A stretch of DNA of 64,000 nucleotides from positions 1-64,000 of the forward strand of contig JAZKDW010000017.1 in the NCBI GenBank assembly GCA_040387375.1, read 5' to 3'. The position numbers and the translations under genes are program-made. Positions 15,950 through 25,463 of the stretch are shown in pieces (the stretch's first letter is position 1; the number at the start of each line of letters is the position of its first letter). Source of the stretch: JAZKDW01 sp040387375 (GTDB lineage: Bacteria > Pseudomonadota > Gammaproteobacteria > Burkholderiales > Burkholderiaceae_D). The notes beneath the pieces are model-generated. The model was not told the origin of the DNA and ran no database searches. It was given only the letters and a program-made list of their open reading frames with translations.

Positions 15950-17364
15950 TGGCCAGTCCACGCTATATGACAATGCCAAAATCGATCGCCATCGGATTGT
16001 CGGCGCTGATACTCACCGGTTGCGCAAGCTTCTCGAAGGATGGCGGGCTCGATGCGGTGTCAGCGCTGACCAGCGAACGTATCGGCCAGACGGCGCAGTT
16101 TGCAAAAACCGGCAGCGCTGCGCAAGACGGGGAGACCATGATGCGCCAGCTCTTGAGCAAGCCGCTCACCGCCGATAACGCGATCCGCATATCGTTAATC
16201 AACAACCCGGGATTGCAGGCATCGCTGGCCGAGCTCGGCGTGGCCGAAGCCGACCTGGTGCAGGCCGGACGCATGCGCAACCCCGGCTTTTCCTTCGGCC
16301 GCATGCGCGGCGGGGAGGATGTTGAAATCGAACGCAGCATCATGTTCGACCTGGTCGGCCTGCTGACCATACCCATGCGCAGCAAGATCGAAGGCCGCCG
16401 TTTTGAACAGGCAAAACTGGAAGCCGCATCGCAAGCGGTGCGGCTTGCCGCCGACTCCCGCCGTGCGTATTTCAACGCGGTCGCGGCGCGCCAGACGATG
16501 CTGTACATGGAACAGGTGGGAGAAGCCGCCGAAGCCGGCGCGGAACTGGCAAAACGCATGGCCCGGGTCGGCAACCTGAGCAAGCTGGACCAGGCGCGGC
16601 AACAGGTGTTTTACGCCGATGCCAGCGCGCAAATCGCCCGCGCACGGCACAACGCCACGGCAACACGCGAGCAGCTCACGCGGCTGCTAGGGCTGTGGGG
16701 CGACAATGCGGCATTCACGCTGCCGGATCGTTTTGCAGACCTGCCCAAGGTGCCGGCCGGGATGGCCGGCATCGAGTCACAGGCCGTGTCGCAACGGCTC
16801 GACCTGCAGATGGCCAGGCGTGATGCGGAGGCGACCGCCAGCGCGCTGGGACTGAGCCGCGCGACTGGGTTCATCAACGTCCTCGACGCCGGTTACACCA
16901 ACAAGAGCGAAACCGGCAAGCCGCGTTCCAACGGTTATGAAATCTCGATCGAATTGCCGCTGTTTGACTGGGGCACTTCCCGCACCGCGAAAGCCGAAGC
17001 GCTGTACATGCAAGCCGTGCACCGCACCGCCGATACGGCGATCCGCGCTCGCTCGGAAGTGCGTGAAGCGTATTCGGCCTACCGTACCGCGCATGACCTC
17101 GCCCGGCATTACGGTGACGAGGTGGTGCCGCTACGGAAGAAGATTTCCGACGAAGTGCTGCTGCGGTACAACGGCATGCTGACCGGCATTTTCGAACTGC
17201 TCGCCGATGCGCGCGAGCAGATCGGCAGTGTCAACACGAGCATCGAAGCGCAACGCGATTTCTGGATCGCCGAGACCGATTTGCAGGCGGCCATCAATGG
17301 CAACGGCGGCGGCGGCACGCAATTGCGCGCCAGGCCCGCAGCCGAAGCGGCTAGAGAACATTAA
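15949..17364 (+). CDS. TolC-family outer-membrane lipoprotein of copper operon
   Basis: 471 residues. N-terminus MASPRYMTMPKSIAIG then 'LSALILTGCAS', a lipobox with the acylated Cys about residue 25. 'RISLINNPGLQASLAELGVA' and 'NGYEISIELPLFDWGTSRTA' mark the two halves of TolC-family efflux channels. Overlaps the previous stop by one base, with AAGGA upstream, so the first ATG is used. Probably the outer-membrane exit duct for a periplasmic copper or organic product; no dedicated pump is next to it, so it may pair with CusBA. Distinct from CusC at 13168. Confidence 0.85.
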   Translation: MASPRYMTMPKSIAIGLSALILTGCASFSKDGGLDAVSALTSERIGQTAQFAKTGSAAQDGETMMRQLLSKPLTADNAIRISLINNPGLQASLAELGVAEADLVQAGRMRNPGFSFGRMRGGEDVEIERSIMFDLVGLLTIPMRSKIEGRRFEQAKLEAASQAVRLAADSRRAYFNAVAARQTMLYMEQVGEAAEAGAELAKRMARVGNLSKLDQARQQVFYADASAQIARARHNATATREQLTRLLGLWGDNAAFTLPDRFADLPKVPAGMAGIESQAVSQRLDLQMARRDAEATASALGLSRATGFINVLDAGYTNKSETGKPRSNGYEISIELPLFDWGTSRTAKAEALYMQAVHRTADTAIRARSEVREAYSAYRTAHDLARHYGDEVVPLRKKISDEVLLRYNGMLTGIFELLADAREQIGSVNTSIEAQRDFWIAETDLQAAINGNGGGGTQLRARPAAEAAREH

Positions 17365-17379
17365 GCAAAGGAAGCATTC

Positions 17380-18777
17380 ATGATTTCACGTCGAGATTTT
17401 TTCAAGGGAGCAGGCGCGGTAGCCGTCAGCGCCGGCCTGGTAAGCCGCGTCGGCGCAGCGTCATTGCCGGAAGCCGCCAGCATGGACGGCGCAGCAACCC
17501 AGGCGCCGCCGCCGCCACCCAATGGCCGGCCTTATCACCCGGTGGTGACACTCAATGGCTGGTCGCTGCCGTGGCGCATGAACAATGGCGTCAAGGAATT
17601 CCACCTGGTGGCGGAACCCGTGGTGCGTGAACTGGCGCCCGGCATGAAAGCCAACCTGTGGGGTTATAACGGCCAGTCGCCGGGTCCGACCATCGAAGTC
17701 GTCGAAGGTGACCGCGTACGCATCTTCGTTACCAATCGCCTGCCTGAACACACCAGCGTGCACTGGCACGGACAGCGGCTGCCGAACGGCATGGATGGCG
17801 TGACCGGCCTAACCCAGCCACCGATCCCGTCCGGCAAGACCTTCGTCTATGAGTTTGCCGCCAGGCGGCCCGGCACTTTCATGTACCACCCGCATGCCGA
17901 TGAAATGACGCAGATGGCGATGGGCATGATGGGCTTCTGGGTCACACATCCGCGCAATCCGTCCTTCATGAAAGTCGACCGCGATTTCGTTTTCCTGCTG
18001 AACAATTTCGACATCGAGCCTGGCAGCTTCACGCCGAAGGTCAACACCATGCTGGATTTCAACCTGTTCGCGTTCAACACCCGGGTATTTCCCGGCATTG
18101 ATTCCATGAACGTGCGCCAGGGCGACCGGGTCCGCATCCGCGTCGGCAATCTCACCATGACCAACCATCCCATCCACTTGCATGGGCATGAGTTCGAGGT
18201 CACCGGCACCGACGGCGGCTGGACGTCCCCACAATCCCGCTGGCCCGAGGTGACGACCGACATCGCCGTGGGCCAGATGCGCGCGATCGAGTTTCTCGCC
18301 ACGGACCTGGGCGACTGGGCATTTCATTGCCATAAGTCCCATCACACGATGAATGTGATGGGGCACGATGGTCCCACCATGATCGGCGTCGATCACCGCG
18401 GGATAGCGCAGAAAATCAACAAGCTGGTGCCCGATTACATGGTCATGGGTGAACGTGGCATGGCCGACATGGGTGAAATGGAAATGCCCTTGCCCGACAA
18501 CACGCTGCCCATGATGAGCGGCCAGGGACAGTTCGGCGGGGTCGAGATGGGCGGCATGTTTACGGTGGTGAAGGTGCGCAAGGAGCAGAAGCCGGGCGAC
18601 TACAAAGACCCCGGCCACTACAGGAACCCGCCGGGCACGGTTGCGTATGAATGGAAAGGCGCGCTTTCGGAACCGGCCCGCAGCAGTTCTGCCGGCGGCC
18701 AGTCGATGCCTTCCGCCGGCAAGCCGGCAAATATTGAAATGACTATCCGCAAGCCCTCGGGCCATGGCGGGCATTGA
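17380..18777 (+). CDS. Multicopper oxidase (periplasmic, Tat-exported, copper resistance)
   Basis: 465 residues. Starts MISRRDFFKGAGAVAVSAG, a twin-arginine signal (RRDFFKG). All four copper-site motifs are present: 'TSVHWHGQRLPNG' (about 127-139), 'GTFMYHPHADEM' (about 166-177), 'NHPIHLHGHEFEV' (about 263-275) and 'DWAFHCHKSHHTMNVMGH' (about 312-329), giving type 1, 2 and 3 ligands. A Met-rich stretch follows ('MADMGEMEMPLPDNTLPMM'). Family role: oxidises Cu(I) to Cu(II) or phenolics in the periplasm. Next genes encode a cupredoxin and a CusF-like protein in the same operon. Confidence 0.93.
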   Translation: MISRRDFFKGAGAVAVSAGLVSRVGAASLPEAASMDGAATQAPPPPPNGRPYHPVVTLNGWSLPWRMNNGVKEFHLVAEPVVRELAPGMKANLWGYNGQSPGPTIEVVEGDRVRIFVTNRLPEHTSVHWHGQRLPNGMDGVTGLTQPPIPSGKTFVYEFAARRPGTFMYHPHADEMTQMAMGMMGFWVTHPRNPSFMKVDRDFVFLLNNFDIEPGSFTPKVNTMLDFNLFAFNTRVFPGIDSMNVRQGDRVRIRVGNLTMTNHPIHLHGHEFEVTGTDGGWTSPQSRWPEVTTDIAVGQMRAIEFLATDLGDWAFHCHKSHHTMNVMGHDGPTMIGVDHRGIAQKINKLVPDYMVMGERGMADMGEMEMPLPDNTLPMMSGQGQFGGVEMGGMFTVVKVRKEQKPGDYKDPGHYRNPPGTVAYEWKGALSEPARSSSAGGQSMPSAGKPANIEMTIRKPSGHGGH

Positions 18778-18799
18778 TGACAAGCACAGGAGCAGAAGC

Positions 18800-19315
18800 A
18801 TGAAAAACAGCGTACAGAACAGTTTGCCAATGGCCGCCCTTTTGCTGGCGCTGGTCAGCACGTCAAGCGTGGCGCTTGCCCATAGCAATGACAGTACAGG
18901 CAAGCAGAAAGCCGCGGCACCCGTCTCCACCGAGGAGCATGCGTTTGGCAAGCAGGGAAATCCGAAGAAGGCCAGCCGCACGATTGCCATCGACATGAAC
19001 GACATGATGCGCTTCGGCCCGGCAGACATCACGGTCAGGCAAGGCGAGACCATCCGCTTCGTGGTGCGGAACCAGGGAAAAATGCTGCATGAAATAGTGA
19101 TCGGCACCCTGGATGAACTCAAGGCGCATGGCGAGCTGATGAAAAAACATCCGGGGATGGAACACGATGAACCTTACATGGCGCACGTCGACCCCGGCAA
19201 GAAGGCGGAAATGGTCTGGCAATTTACCAGGGCGGGTGAGTTTTATTACGCCTGCCTGATCCCCGGCCACTTTGAAGCCGGCATGGTGGGCAAGATCAAG
19301 GTCGTCAAAAGATGA
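18800..19315 (+). CDS. Exported cupredoxin-domain copper protein
   Basis: 171 residues; signal peptide (about 1-28, ending VALAH). Cupredoxin fold from about 60: 'FGPADITVRQGETIRFVVRN', 'MLHEIVIG' with a copper-ligand His, and the C-terminal 'CLIPGHFEAGMVG' with Cys, His and Met ligands of a type 1 site. 'GELMKKHPGMEHDEPYM' is an extra Met/His loop. AGGAG stands 7 bases before the ATG at 18800. Likely electron partner or copper carrier for the multicopper oxidase encoded just before. Confidence 0.88.
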   Translation: MKNSVQNSLPMAALLLALVSTSSVALAHSNDSTGKQKAAAPVSTEEHAFGKQGNPKKASRTIAIDMNDMMRFGPADITVRQGETIRFVVRNQGKMLHEIVIGTLDELKAHGELMKKHPGMEHDEPYMAHVDPGKKAEMVWQFTRAGEFYYACLIPGHFEAGMVGKIKVVKR

Positions 19316-19395
19316 GGATGGCCAGGCGGAGCAGCCCAGCCGAACACATGCAGTTTTCAGACATTAAAACGGTGACTAACCGAAAGGAATCAATC

Positions 19396-19731
19396 ATGAA
19401 ATCCCTCTCCAATCTGTATCTGGCAGCAGCAATTGTGCTGTCCTCCGCCCCCATGGCGTTCGCCCAGAACAAGGATCATCCGGCAGGCGCTTCATCCGCT
19501 GCCGCAGCGCCGATGACCGCGGGTGAAATCAGGAAGGTCGACAAGGACGCGGGAAAGATCACTATCCGGCATGCCGAACTGAAAGCCCTGGAGATGCCCG
19601 CCATGACAATGGTTTTCCGTGTGAGCGAACCGGCGATGCTCGACCGGGTGAAGGCCGGGGACAAGATCAATTTTATCGCTGACAAGATCGGTGGACAGTT
19701 AACCGTGACGGCATTGGAAAAAGCGAAATGA
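19396..19731 (+). CDS. CusF-like periplasmic copper-binding protein
   Basis: 111 residues, signal peptide (about 1-23, ending MAFAQ). CusF fold: 'GEIRKVDKDAGKITIRH' followed by 'LEMPAMTMVFRV' and 'VKAGDKINFIADKI'. The His and the two Met of MTM are kept, but the position of the Cu(I)-capping tryptophan of E. coli CusF (WPxMTM) is methionine here. The CusF-like domain fused to CusB in this window keeps the Trp. AAAGGAA precedes the ATG at 19396. Last gene of the plus-strand copper operon; presumably delivers Cu(I)/Ag(I) to CusB. Confidence 0.88.
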   Translation: MKSLSNLYLAAAIVLSSAPMAFAQNKDHPAGASSAAAAPMTAGEIRKVDKDAGKITIRHAELKALEMPAMTMVFRVSEPAMLDRVKAGDKINFIADKIGGQLTVTALEKAK

Positions 19732-19751
19732 AAAGGCAGGCGGATGCCATC

Positions 19752-20165
19752 TCAACGAGAGGCGTACCACCACCAGCAGAGGTAAAGAAAACCCGCCCAG
19801 ATCAGCACGATGGCAAGCGCGCCGCCATAGCTGGTTGGCCTCGCTTTTTCCCTGGCGATCCATTCTTCCGCCTGGACCCGGCATGCATGGATGACATGCG
19901 CCGGGAGCAGCCGCACCGCCAGCCAGATCAGAGCGGGCAATAAAAGCGCGTCATCCACATAACCAAGGACCGGGATGAAATCGGGAATCAGGTCAATCGG
20001 GCTCAACGCGTAAGCCACCGCAAAAATGCAGATGGCTTTTGCGAAAAAAGGCGTATCCGGATGACGGCGGGCAAACCATAACATCACGGCATCCCGCTTG
20101 ATGCGCCTGGCCCAGGCGCGTATTGATTCGGCAATCGGCATCCCGGCAGACCTCTCCTCGTTCAC
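19752..20165 (-). CDS. YkvA-family (DUF1232) membrane protein
   Basis: 137 residues. The hallmark 'YALSPIDLIPDFIPVLGYVD' followed by 'DALLLPAL' (about 53-80) is diagnostic of DUF1232/YkvA proteins. A C-terminal hydrophobic helix (about 117-133) ends WWWYASR. Function is unknown in the family. It converges on the copper operon with a 20-base gap. The start could be the ATG at 20165 or at 20141. Confidence 0.85.
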   Translation of the reverse strand: MNEERSAGMPIAESIRAWARRIKRDAVMLWFARRHPDTPFFAKAICIFAVAYALSPIDLIPDFIPVLGYVDDALLLPALIWLAVRLLPAHVIHACRVQAEEWIAREKARPTSYGGALAIVLIWAGFLYLCWWWYASR

Positions 20166-20211
20166 GTGGAATGAAAGGATACGTCATCTGCCTGACATCC
20201 GCCGGCCGCCG

Positions 20212-21288
20212 TTACAACGCTTCCGCAATCGCCTTGCCCAGATCGGAGGTGCTGCCGCTGCCGCCCATGTCACGCGTGAGCGGCGCATGCGCCGGACCGG
20301 CGGCGAGCACCTGTTCGATCGCAGCGACGATCGCATCATGCGCCTGCTGATACCCGAGGAACTGCAGCATCAGCGCGCCCGACCAGATCTGGCCGATCGG
20401 ATTGGCGATGCCCTTGCCGGCGATGTCCGGCGCCGATCCATGCACCGGCTCGAACAGGCTGGGAAACTTGCGCTCCGGGTTCAGGTTGGCCGACGGTGCG
20501 ATGCCGATGGTGCCGGTACAAGCCGGCCCCAGATCGGACAGGATGTCGCCGAACAAATTGCTGGCGACAACCACATCGAACCAGTCCGGGTGCAGCACAA
20601 AATGTGCGGTCAGGATATCGATATGGAACTTGTCGACCCGCAGTTCCGGATAAGCCGCCGACATCGCCACCACACGTTCATCCCAGTACGGCATCGTGAT
20701 CGAGATGCCATTCGACTTGGTGGCCGAGGTCAGGTGTTTTTTCGGCCGGCTGGCGGCCAGTTCATGCGCGAATTTCAGCACACGATCGACGCCGATGCGT
20801 GTCATCACGGTTTCCTGCACCGCAAATTCACGCTCGGTTCCCGGGAACATGCGGCCGCCGATGGTCGAGTATTCGCCTTCGGTGTTTTCGCGCACCACAT
20901 AAAAATCGATGTCGCCCGGCTTGCGGTTGGCCAGTGGCGAGGGCACACCCGGCATCAGCCGCACCGGCCTCAAATTGATGTATTGGTCGAATTCGCGCCG
21001 GAACGTGATCAGCGATTCCCATACCGATACATGGTCCGGGACGATGGCCGGCCAGCCGACCGCGCCGAAAAAAATCGCATCGTGGCCGCCGATCTGTTCC
21101 TTCCAGTTCTCCGGCATCATCTTGCCGTGCTGAGCATGATAATCGCAGGAAGCAAAACCGAAATCGTCGAACGCCAGTCCGATGCCGAACTTGCGTGCGG
21201 CCGCCTGCAGCACCCGCACACCTTCTGGCATCACTTCCTTGCCTATGCCGTCGCCGGGAATCACTGCGATGCGATGGGTTGTCGTCAT
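20212..21288 (-). CDS. Tartrate dehydrogenase / D-malate dehydrogenase family
   Basis: 358 residues of the isocitrate/isopropylmalate dehydrogenase superfamily: 'RIAVIPGDGIGKEVMPEGV', 'YINLRPVRLMPGVPSPL' with substrate Arg residues, 'YVVRENTEGEYS', catalytic Lys/Asp region 'VDKFHIDILTAHFVLHPDWF', metal site 'NLFGDILSDLGP' and NAD loop 'FEPVHGSAPDIAGKGIANP'. This sequence type is annotated as tartrate dehydrogenase/decarboxylase, acting on L-tartrate, D-malate or similar 2-hydroxy acids. Last gene of a probable minus-strand operon beginning at apnO (27385). Confidence 0.88.
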   Translation of the reverse strand: MTTTHRIAVIPGDGIGKEVMPEGVRVLQAAARKFGIGLAFDDFGFASCDYHAQHGKMMPENWKEQIGGHDAIFFGAVGWPAIVPDHVSVWESLITFRREFDQYINLRPVRLMPGVPSPLANRKPGDIDFYVVRENTEGEYSTIGGRMFPGTEREFAVQETVMTRIGVDRVLKFAHELAASRPKKHLTSATKSNGISITMPYWDERVVAMSAAYPELRVDKFHIDILTAHFVLHPDWFDVVVASNLFGDILSDLGPACTGTIGIAPSANLNPERKFPSLFEPVHGSAPDIAGKGIANPIGQIWSGALMLQFLGYQQAHDAIVAAIEQVLAAGPAHAPLTRDMGGSGSTSDLGKAIAEAL

Positions 21289-21325
21289 ATCCGTACTGTC
21301 TTTCCGTTCAGGTTAAAAGCGTCAA

Positions 21326-22780
21326 TCAAATGCCACCCATGCAGACCAGCTTCACCTCAAGGAATTCATCCAGACCGTACTTGGAACCCTCGCGTCCGAT
21401 GCCCGACTGCTTGACGCCGCCAAACGGCGCCACTTCGCTGGCGATCAGGCCGGCATTGACGCCCACCAGGCCAAAATCAAGCGCTTCGGCCACACGCCAG
21501 ATCTGGCCGATGTCGCGTCCGTAGAAATACGAGGCTAGGCCATACTCGGTGTCATTGGCCAGGCGCACCACTTCCTCTTCAGTGCTGAAACGCAGCAGCG
21601 GCGCCACCGGGCCAAAGGTTTCTTCGCGGGTGACGATCATGTCGGCGCTGACATTCACCAGCACGGTAGGCTCGAAAAACGAGCCGCCCAGCGCATGCCT
21701 TTTTCCGCCCAGCAGCACTTGCGCGCCTTTGGCGACGGCGTCGGCAATATGGGCTTCGACTTTCCTGATGCCGGCATCGTTGATCAGGGGGCCCTGCTCG
21801 ACACCATCGCTGAATCCATCGCCTACCTTCAGCGCCGACACCGCTTGCGCAAGTTTGGCGGAAAACGCATCGTAGACACCGTCCTGCACGTAGATCCGGT
21901 TGGCGCAGGTACAGGTCTGGCCCATGTTGCGGAATTTCGATTGCATCGCGCCCACCACCGCGGCATCGAGGTCGGCGTCGTTGAACACGATGAACGGCGC
22001 ATTGCCGCCCAGTTCCAGCGACACTTTCTTGACGGTGTCCGCGCACTGGCGCATCAGCAGCCGTCCGACCGCGGTAGAGCCGGTGAAGGTCAGCTTGCGC
22101 ACCACCGGGTTCGATGTCATCTCGCCGCCGATCTCCGTGGCCGAACCGGTGACAACCGACAGCACGCCTGGCGGCACACCCGCTTCAATCGCCAGTTCGA
22201 TCATCGCCAGCGCCGAGAATGGTGTATCGGGCGCGGGCTTGAGCACCATCGTGCAACCGGCGGCCAATGCCGGTCCGGCTTTCTTGGTGATCATCGCGGA
22301 GGGGAAATTCCACGGCGTGATCGCGGCGCACACACCGATCGGCTGCTTGAGCACGACCAGCCTGGTGTCGCCGCTCTTGGCGGGAATGGTGTCGCCATAC
22401 ACACGCCTGGCTTCTTCGGAAAACCATTCGAGGAAGGAGGCTGCGTACACAATTTCACTACGCGCTTCGGCTAGCGGTTTGCCCTGTTCGGCGGTCATGA
22501 TGCGCGCCAGGTCTTCCTGGTGCAGCATGACAAGATCGAACCAGCGGCGCAGGATCACGCTGCGCTGCTGCGCGGTTTTTGCGCGCCATGCCGGCAGCGC
22601 CCGCTCCGCCGCTTCGATCGCGCGCCGCGTTTCGGCGGCGCCCATTGCCGGCACGGTGCCCATTGGCGCGCGCGTCGATGGATTGGTCACGACATCGGTT
22701 TTGCCGGAATCGGCATCACACCACTGGCCGTCGATATAACACTGCGAGCGCAGCAGGCGCGCTTGTTTCAGTTCAAGCAT
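21326..22780 (-). CDS. NAD(P)-dependent aldehyde dehydrogenase (succinate-semialdehyde type)
   Basis: 484 residues, normal for the GabD group. Key motifs: 'ITPWNFPSAMITKKAGPALA', 'FTGSTAVGRLL', catalytic Glu in 'VSLELGGNAPFIVF' and catalytic Cys in 'GQTCTCANRIYV', then 'EETFGPVAPLLRF'. It oxidises an aldehyde to an acid; succinate or glutarate semialdehyde and glycolaldehyde are all possible for this subgroup. Its place in the TRAP/sugar-acid operon argues for a small hydroxy-aldehyde, but that is inference. Confidence 0.88.
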   Translation of the reverse strand: MLELKQARLLRSQCYIDGQWCDADSGKTDVVTNPSTRAPMGTVPAMGAAETRRAIEAAERALPAWRAKTAQQRSVILRRWFDLVMLHQEDLARIMTAEQGKPLAEARSEIVYAASFLEWFSEEARRVYGDTIPAKSGDTRLVVLKQPIGVCAAITPWNFPSAMITKKAGPALAAGCTMVLKPAPDTPFSALAMIELAIEAGVPPGVLSVVTGSATEIGGEMTSNPVVRKLTFTGSTAVGRLLMRQCADTVKKVSLELGGNAPFIVFNDADLDAAVVGAMQSKFRNMGQTCTCANRIYVQDGVYDAFSAKLAQAVSALKVGDGFSDGVEQGPLINDAGIRKVEAHIADAVAKGAQVLLGGKRHALGGSFFEPTVLVNVSADMIVTREETFGPVAPLLRFSTEEEVVRLANDTEYGLASYFYGRDIGQIWRVAEALDFGLVGVNAGLIASEVAPFGGVKQSGIGREGSKYGLDEFLEVKLVCMGGI

Positions 22781-22802
22781 GTCAGTTTCCTTTTCCTGGC
22801 GA

Positions 22803-23561
22803 TCAGATGCAGCGGCCGCCGTCGACTTCCATGCACACGCCGGTGATCAGTTCCGACGCCGGATCGGCGAAAAACACTGCCGCGTTGGCGATATCGGAGG
22901 GGCGGCTCATGCGGCCGAGCGGAATCGTGGCGATGAACTTCGAGCGGTTTTCGGGCGTGTCTTCCTTGCCCATGAAGGTCGTCAGCAGGCCGGTTTCGCC
23001 CATCACCGGATTGATCGCATTGACGCGGATATGGTCCGGCGCCAGTTCGATTGCCATTGCCTTGGTCAGCGTGATGACCGCGCCCTTGCTGCCGCTGTAC
23101 CATGCCAGGCCCGGACGCGGGCGGATGCCGGCGGTCGAGGCGACGTTGATGATGCTGCCGCTGCCCTGCTTGCGGAACAGCGGCACGCAATGCACCGCCG
23201 ACAGGTAGATGCTCTTGACGTTGACCTGGAATACGCGGTCGAATTCTTCTTCCGACACGTTGAGCATGGGCTGGTTGTTGTGGCTGATGCCGGCATTGTT
23301 GACGATCACGTCGAGTCGCCCGAAATGGCTGACGGCGGCATCGACGAGGGATTTCATGTCGGCCGATTTGCTCACATCGGCGGCGCAGAACTGCGCCTTG
23401 CCGCCCTTGTCGCGCAAGGCGGCGGCGACACGCTCGCCATTCTCGCGGTTGATGTCGGCAACGATGATGCTGGCGCCTTCGGCCGCATACATGTTGCAAA
23501 TGCCTTCGCCAAATCCGGAACCGCCACCGGTCACGATTGCCACCATATTGTTCATGCGCAT
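22803..23561 (-). CDS. SDR-family NAD(P)-dependent oxidoreductase
   Basis: 252 residues, classical short-chain dehydrogenase. Rossmann motif 'TGGGSGFGEG' (about 11-20), 'NNAG' (about 91), catalytic Ser in 'INVASTAG', 'YSGSK' (Tyr/Lys pair, about 157-161) and the 'INPVMGETGLL' segment after the active site. CAGGAG lies 7 bases before the ATG at 23561. Encoded between the TRAP permease and the aldehyde dehydrogenase, so it probably oxidises or reduces a hydroxy-acid intermediate of the same pathway. The exact substrate is not readable from sequence. Confidence 0.88.
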   Translation of the reverse strand: MRMNNMVAIVTGGGSGFGEGICNMYAAEGASIIVADINRENGERVAAALRDKGGKAQFCAADVSKSADMKSLVDAAVSHFGRLDVIVNNAGISHNNQPMLNVSEEEFDRVFQVNVKSIYLSAVHCVPLFRKQGSGSIINVASTAGIRPRPGLAWYSGSKGAVITLTKAMAIELAPDHIRVNAINPVMGETGLLTTFMGKEDTPENRSKFIATIPLGRMSRPSDIANAAVFFADPASELITGVCMEVDGGRCI

Positions 23562-23592
23562 GTCTGTCTCCTGAAAAGTATTCGAAATATTG

Positions 23593-24870
23593 TTAACGGG
23601 GATACACGATGTCGCGCAAAAACAGCGACAACGGCGGGAAATACGTGACCACCATCAGGCAGGCGATTACCACCAGCACGAACGGCAGCAAATGCGGAAT
23701 GATGCGGTCGAGCGAGATTTTCGCCACCGTACAGGCGGCAAACAGGTTGACGCCGAATGGCGGAGTAATCATCCCCAGCGCAAGATTGACGACCATGATC
23801 ATGCCGAAGTGAACCGGGTCTATACCGAACGCGATTGCCACCGGCACCAGGATCGGGGCCAGCACGATGATCGAGGCGGAAGTCTCGATGAACATGCCGA
23901 TCACGAACAGCGCCGCATTCACACCCAGCAGGAAATACGCAGGCGTCGACAGCGTTTCCTTCAGGTAGAGACCGATCATGTCCGGCACGCCTGCACGGGT
24001 AATCATGAAGCTGAACAGGCCGGCATTGGCGATGATGAACATGATCACCGCCGACGACAGCACCGATTTTTTCAGAATTTTCGCGAGGTCGGCCATTTTT
24101 GTTTCACGGTAGCAGAAGACGCCGACGATGAGTGCGTAGAACACCGCCACCACCGATGCTTCGGTCGGGGTAAAAACACCGCCGTAGATGCCGCCGAGGA
24201 TAATCACCGGCATCAGCAGCGCGAGCGCTGCCTGCTTGGTTGCCGGCCATACGTTCATCTTGCCTTCGTGATCGTTTTTGCCATACCCCTTGATGCGCGC
24301 ATACACCACGGCAAAAATCATCAGCACAACGCCAATGAGCAGGCCGGGACCGAAGCCGGCGATGAACAGTTCGCCGATCGAGACTTCGGCCGATACGCCG
24401 TACAGGATCATCGGGATCGATGGCGGAATGATGACACCGAGCTCAGCCGAGGTTGCCTGCAACGCCGCGGCATAACCGACCGGATAACCATGCTTGATCA
24501 GGGTCGGTATCAGGATCGCGCCGATGGCGAACGTTGTCGCAACCGACGAGCCCGACACCGCGGCGAAGATCATGCAGGTCAGCACGCAGGTGGCGGCGAG
24601 GCCGCCCTGGATGCCGCCGACCAGCGACTTGGCGAATTCCACCAGGCGTTTTGAAATACCGCCGGTTTCCATCAGGTTGCCGGCCAGGATGAAGAACGGA
24701 ATCGCCGCCAGCGGAAATTTATTGATCGAGTTGAAAATCTCTTTCGCTACCAGCAGCATGTTGGCATCGGCGACGGCGACACCGAGGACGCTGGCCAAAC
24801 CAATCGACACCGCAATCGATACCGAAAAGGCAAAACACACGACCATCGTGATGAGCATGGTTAATGACAT
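23593..24870 (-). CDS. TRAP transporter large permease (DctM family)
   Basis: 425 residues, about 12 helices. 'AAIPFFILAGNLMETGGISK' (helices 2-3), 'AVSGSSVATTFAIGAILIP' and 'VIIPPSIPMILYGV' are standard DctM motifs, and 'NLALGMITPPFGVNLFAAC' is the C-terminal repeat. Forms the Na+-driven membrane channel of a tripartite ATP-independent periplasmic transporter with the DctQ and DctP genes beside it. Confidence 0.93.
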   Translation of the reverse strand: MSLTMLITMVVCFAFSVSIAVSIGLASVLGVAVADANMLLVAKEIFNSINKFPLAAIPFFILAGNLMETGGISKRLVEFAKSLVGGIQGGLAATCVLTCMIFAAVSGSSVATTFAIGAILIPTLIKHGYPVGYAAALQATSAELGVIIPPSIPMILYGVSAEVSIGELFIAGFGPGLLIGVVLMIFAVVYARIKGYGKNDHEGKMNVWPATKQAALALLMPVIILGGIYGGVFTPTEASVVAVFYALIVGVFCYRETKMADLAKILKKSVLSSAVIMFIIANAGLFSFMITRAGVPDMIGLYLKETLSTPAYFLLGVNAALFVIGMFIETSASIIVLAPILVPVAIAFGIDPVHFGMIMVVNLALGMITPPFGVNLFAACTVAKISLDRIIPHLLPFVLVVIACLMVVTYFPPLSLFLRDIVYPR

Positions 24871-24894
24871 GATGGGGATTCTTTCGTTGTGCGG

Positions 24895-25389
24895 TTATTG
24901 AGCGGTCTCGAGTTCCAGATGGATCGGATCGAGATAATTGCCGATCACGCCGACCATGGCGCAGATGGCGCCGACCGGCAGTGGCAGATAGGCCCAGAAC
25001 ATCGAAATCGATTCGAGGCCGCTCATGGTCTGTACGCGGCCACGCTGCGCATAGTCCCAGCCATACCAGGCGATCACGGCCAGCAGCGACAGCGTTGCGA
25101 GCGCGATCAACGCCTCCAGGATGCGCCGGAAGCCGGGTGATGCCAAGCGATGCATGAGGTCAACCGATACCATCGAACCGAGACGAAAAGCGGCGGGAAT
25201 ACCGAGGAACACCATCCAGATCAGCGAAAAGCGGATCAGTACTTCGCTCCATTCGGACGGCTGTTCCAGCACAAAACGCATGATGACCTGCAGCATGCCG
25301 AGCACGGAGGCGAGCACCAGCATCGAGCACGCCAATACCATCGACAGCGCCGTCAGCCGGCGCTCGAAATTGAGGAATGCGGATTTCAT
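24895..25389 (-). CDS. TRAP transporter small permease (DctQ family)
   Basis: 164 residues with four predicted helices ('ALSMVLACSMLVLASVLGML', 'SLIWMVFLGIPAAFRLG', 'ILEALIALATLSLLAVIAWY', 'YLPLPVGAICAMVGVIGNYL'). 'EQPSEWSEVLIRFSLIWMVF' is the conserved DctQ segment with the Trp/Glu pair. Encoded between the receptor and the large permease, separated from the receptor gene by a hairpin at 25469-25487. Confidence 0.9.
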   Translation of the reverse strand: MKSAFLNFERRLTALSMVLACSMLVLASVLGMLQVIMRFVLEQPSEWSEVLIRFSLIWMVFLGIPAAFRLGSMVSVDLMHRLASPGFRRILEALIALATLSLLAVIAWYGWDYAQRGRVQTMSGLESISMFWAYLPLPVGAICAMVGVIGNYLDPIHLELETAQ

Positions 25390-25463
25390 TTGTCTCCTGA
25401 TGACCAGGGTTTCATGAGCGATCGTTGAACGGCAATCGCACTATTTTTTTAGCTGATACAGTT

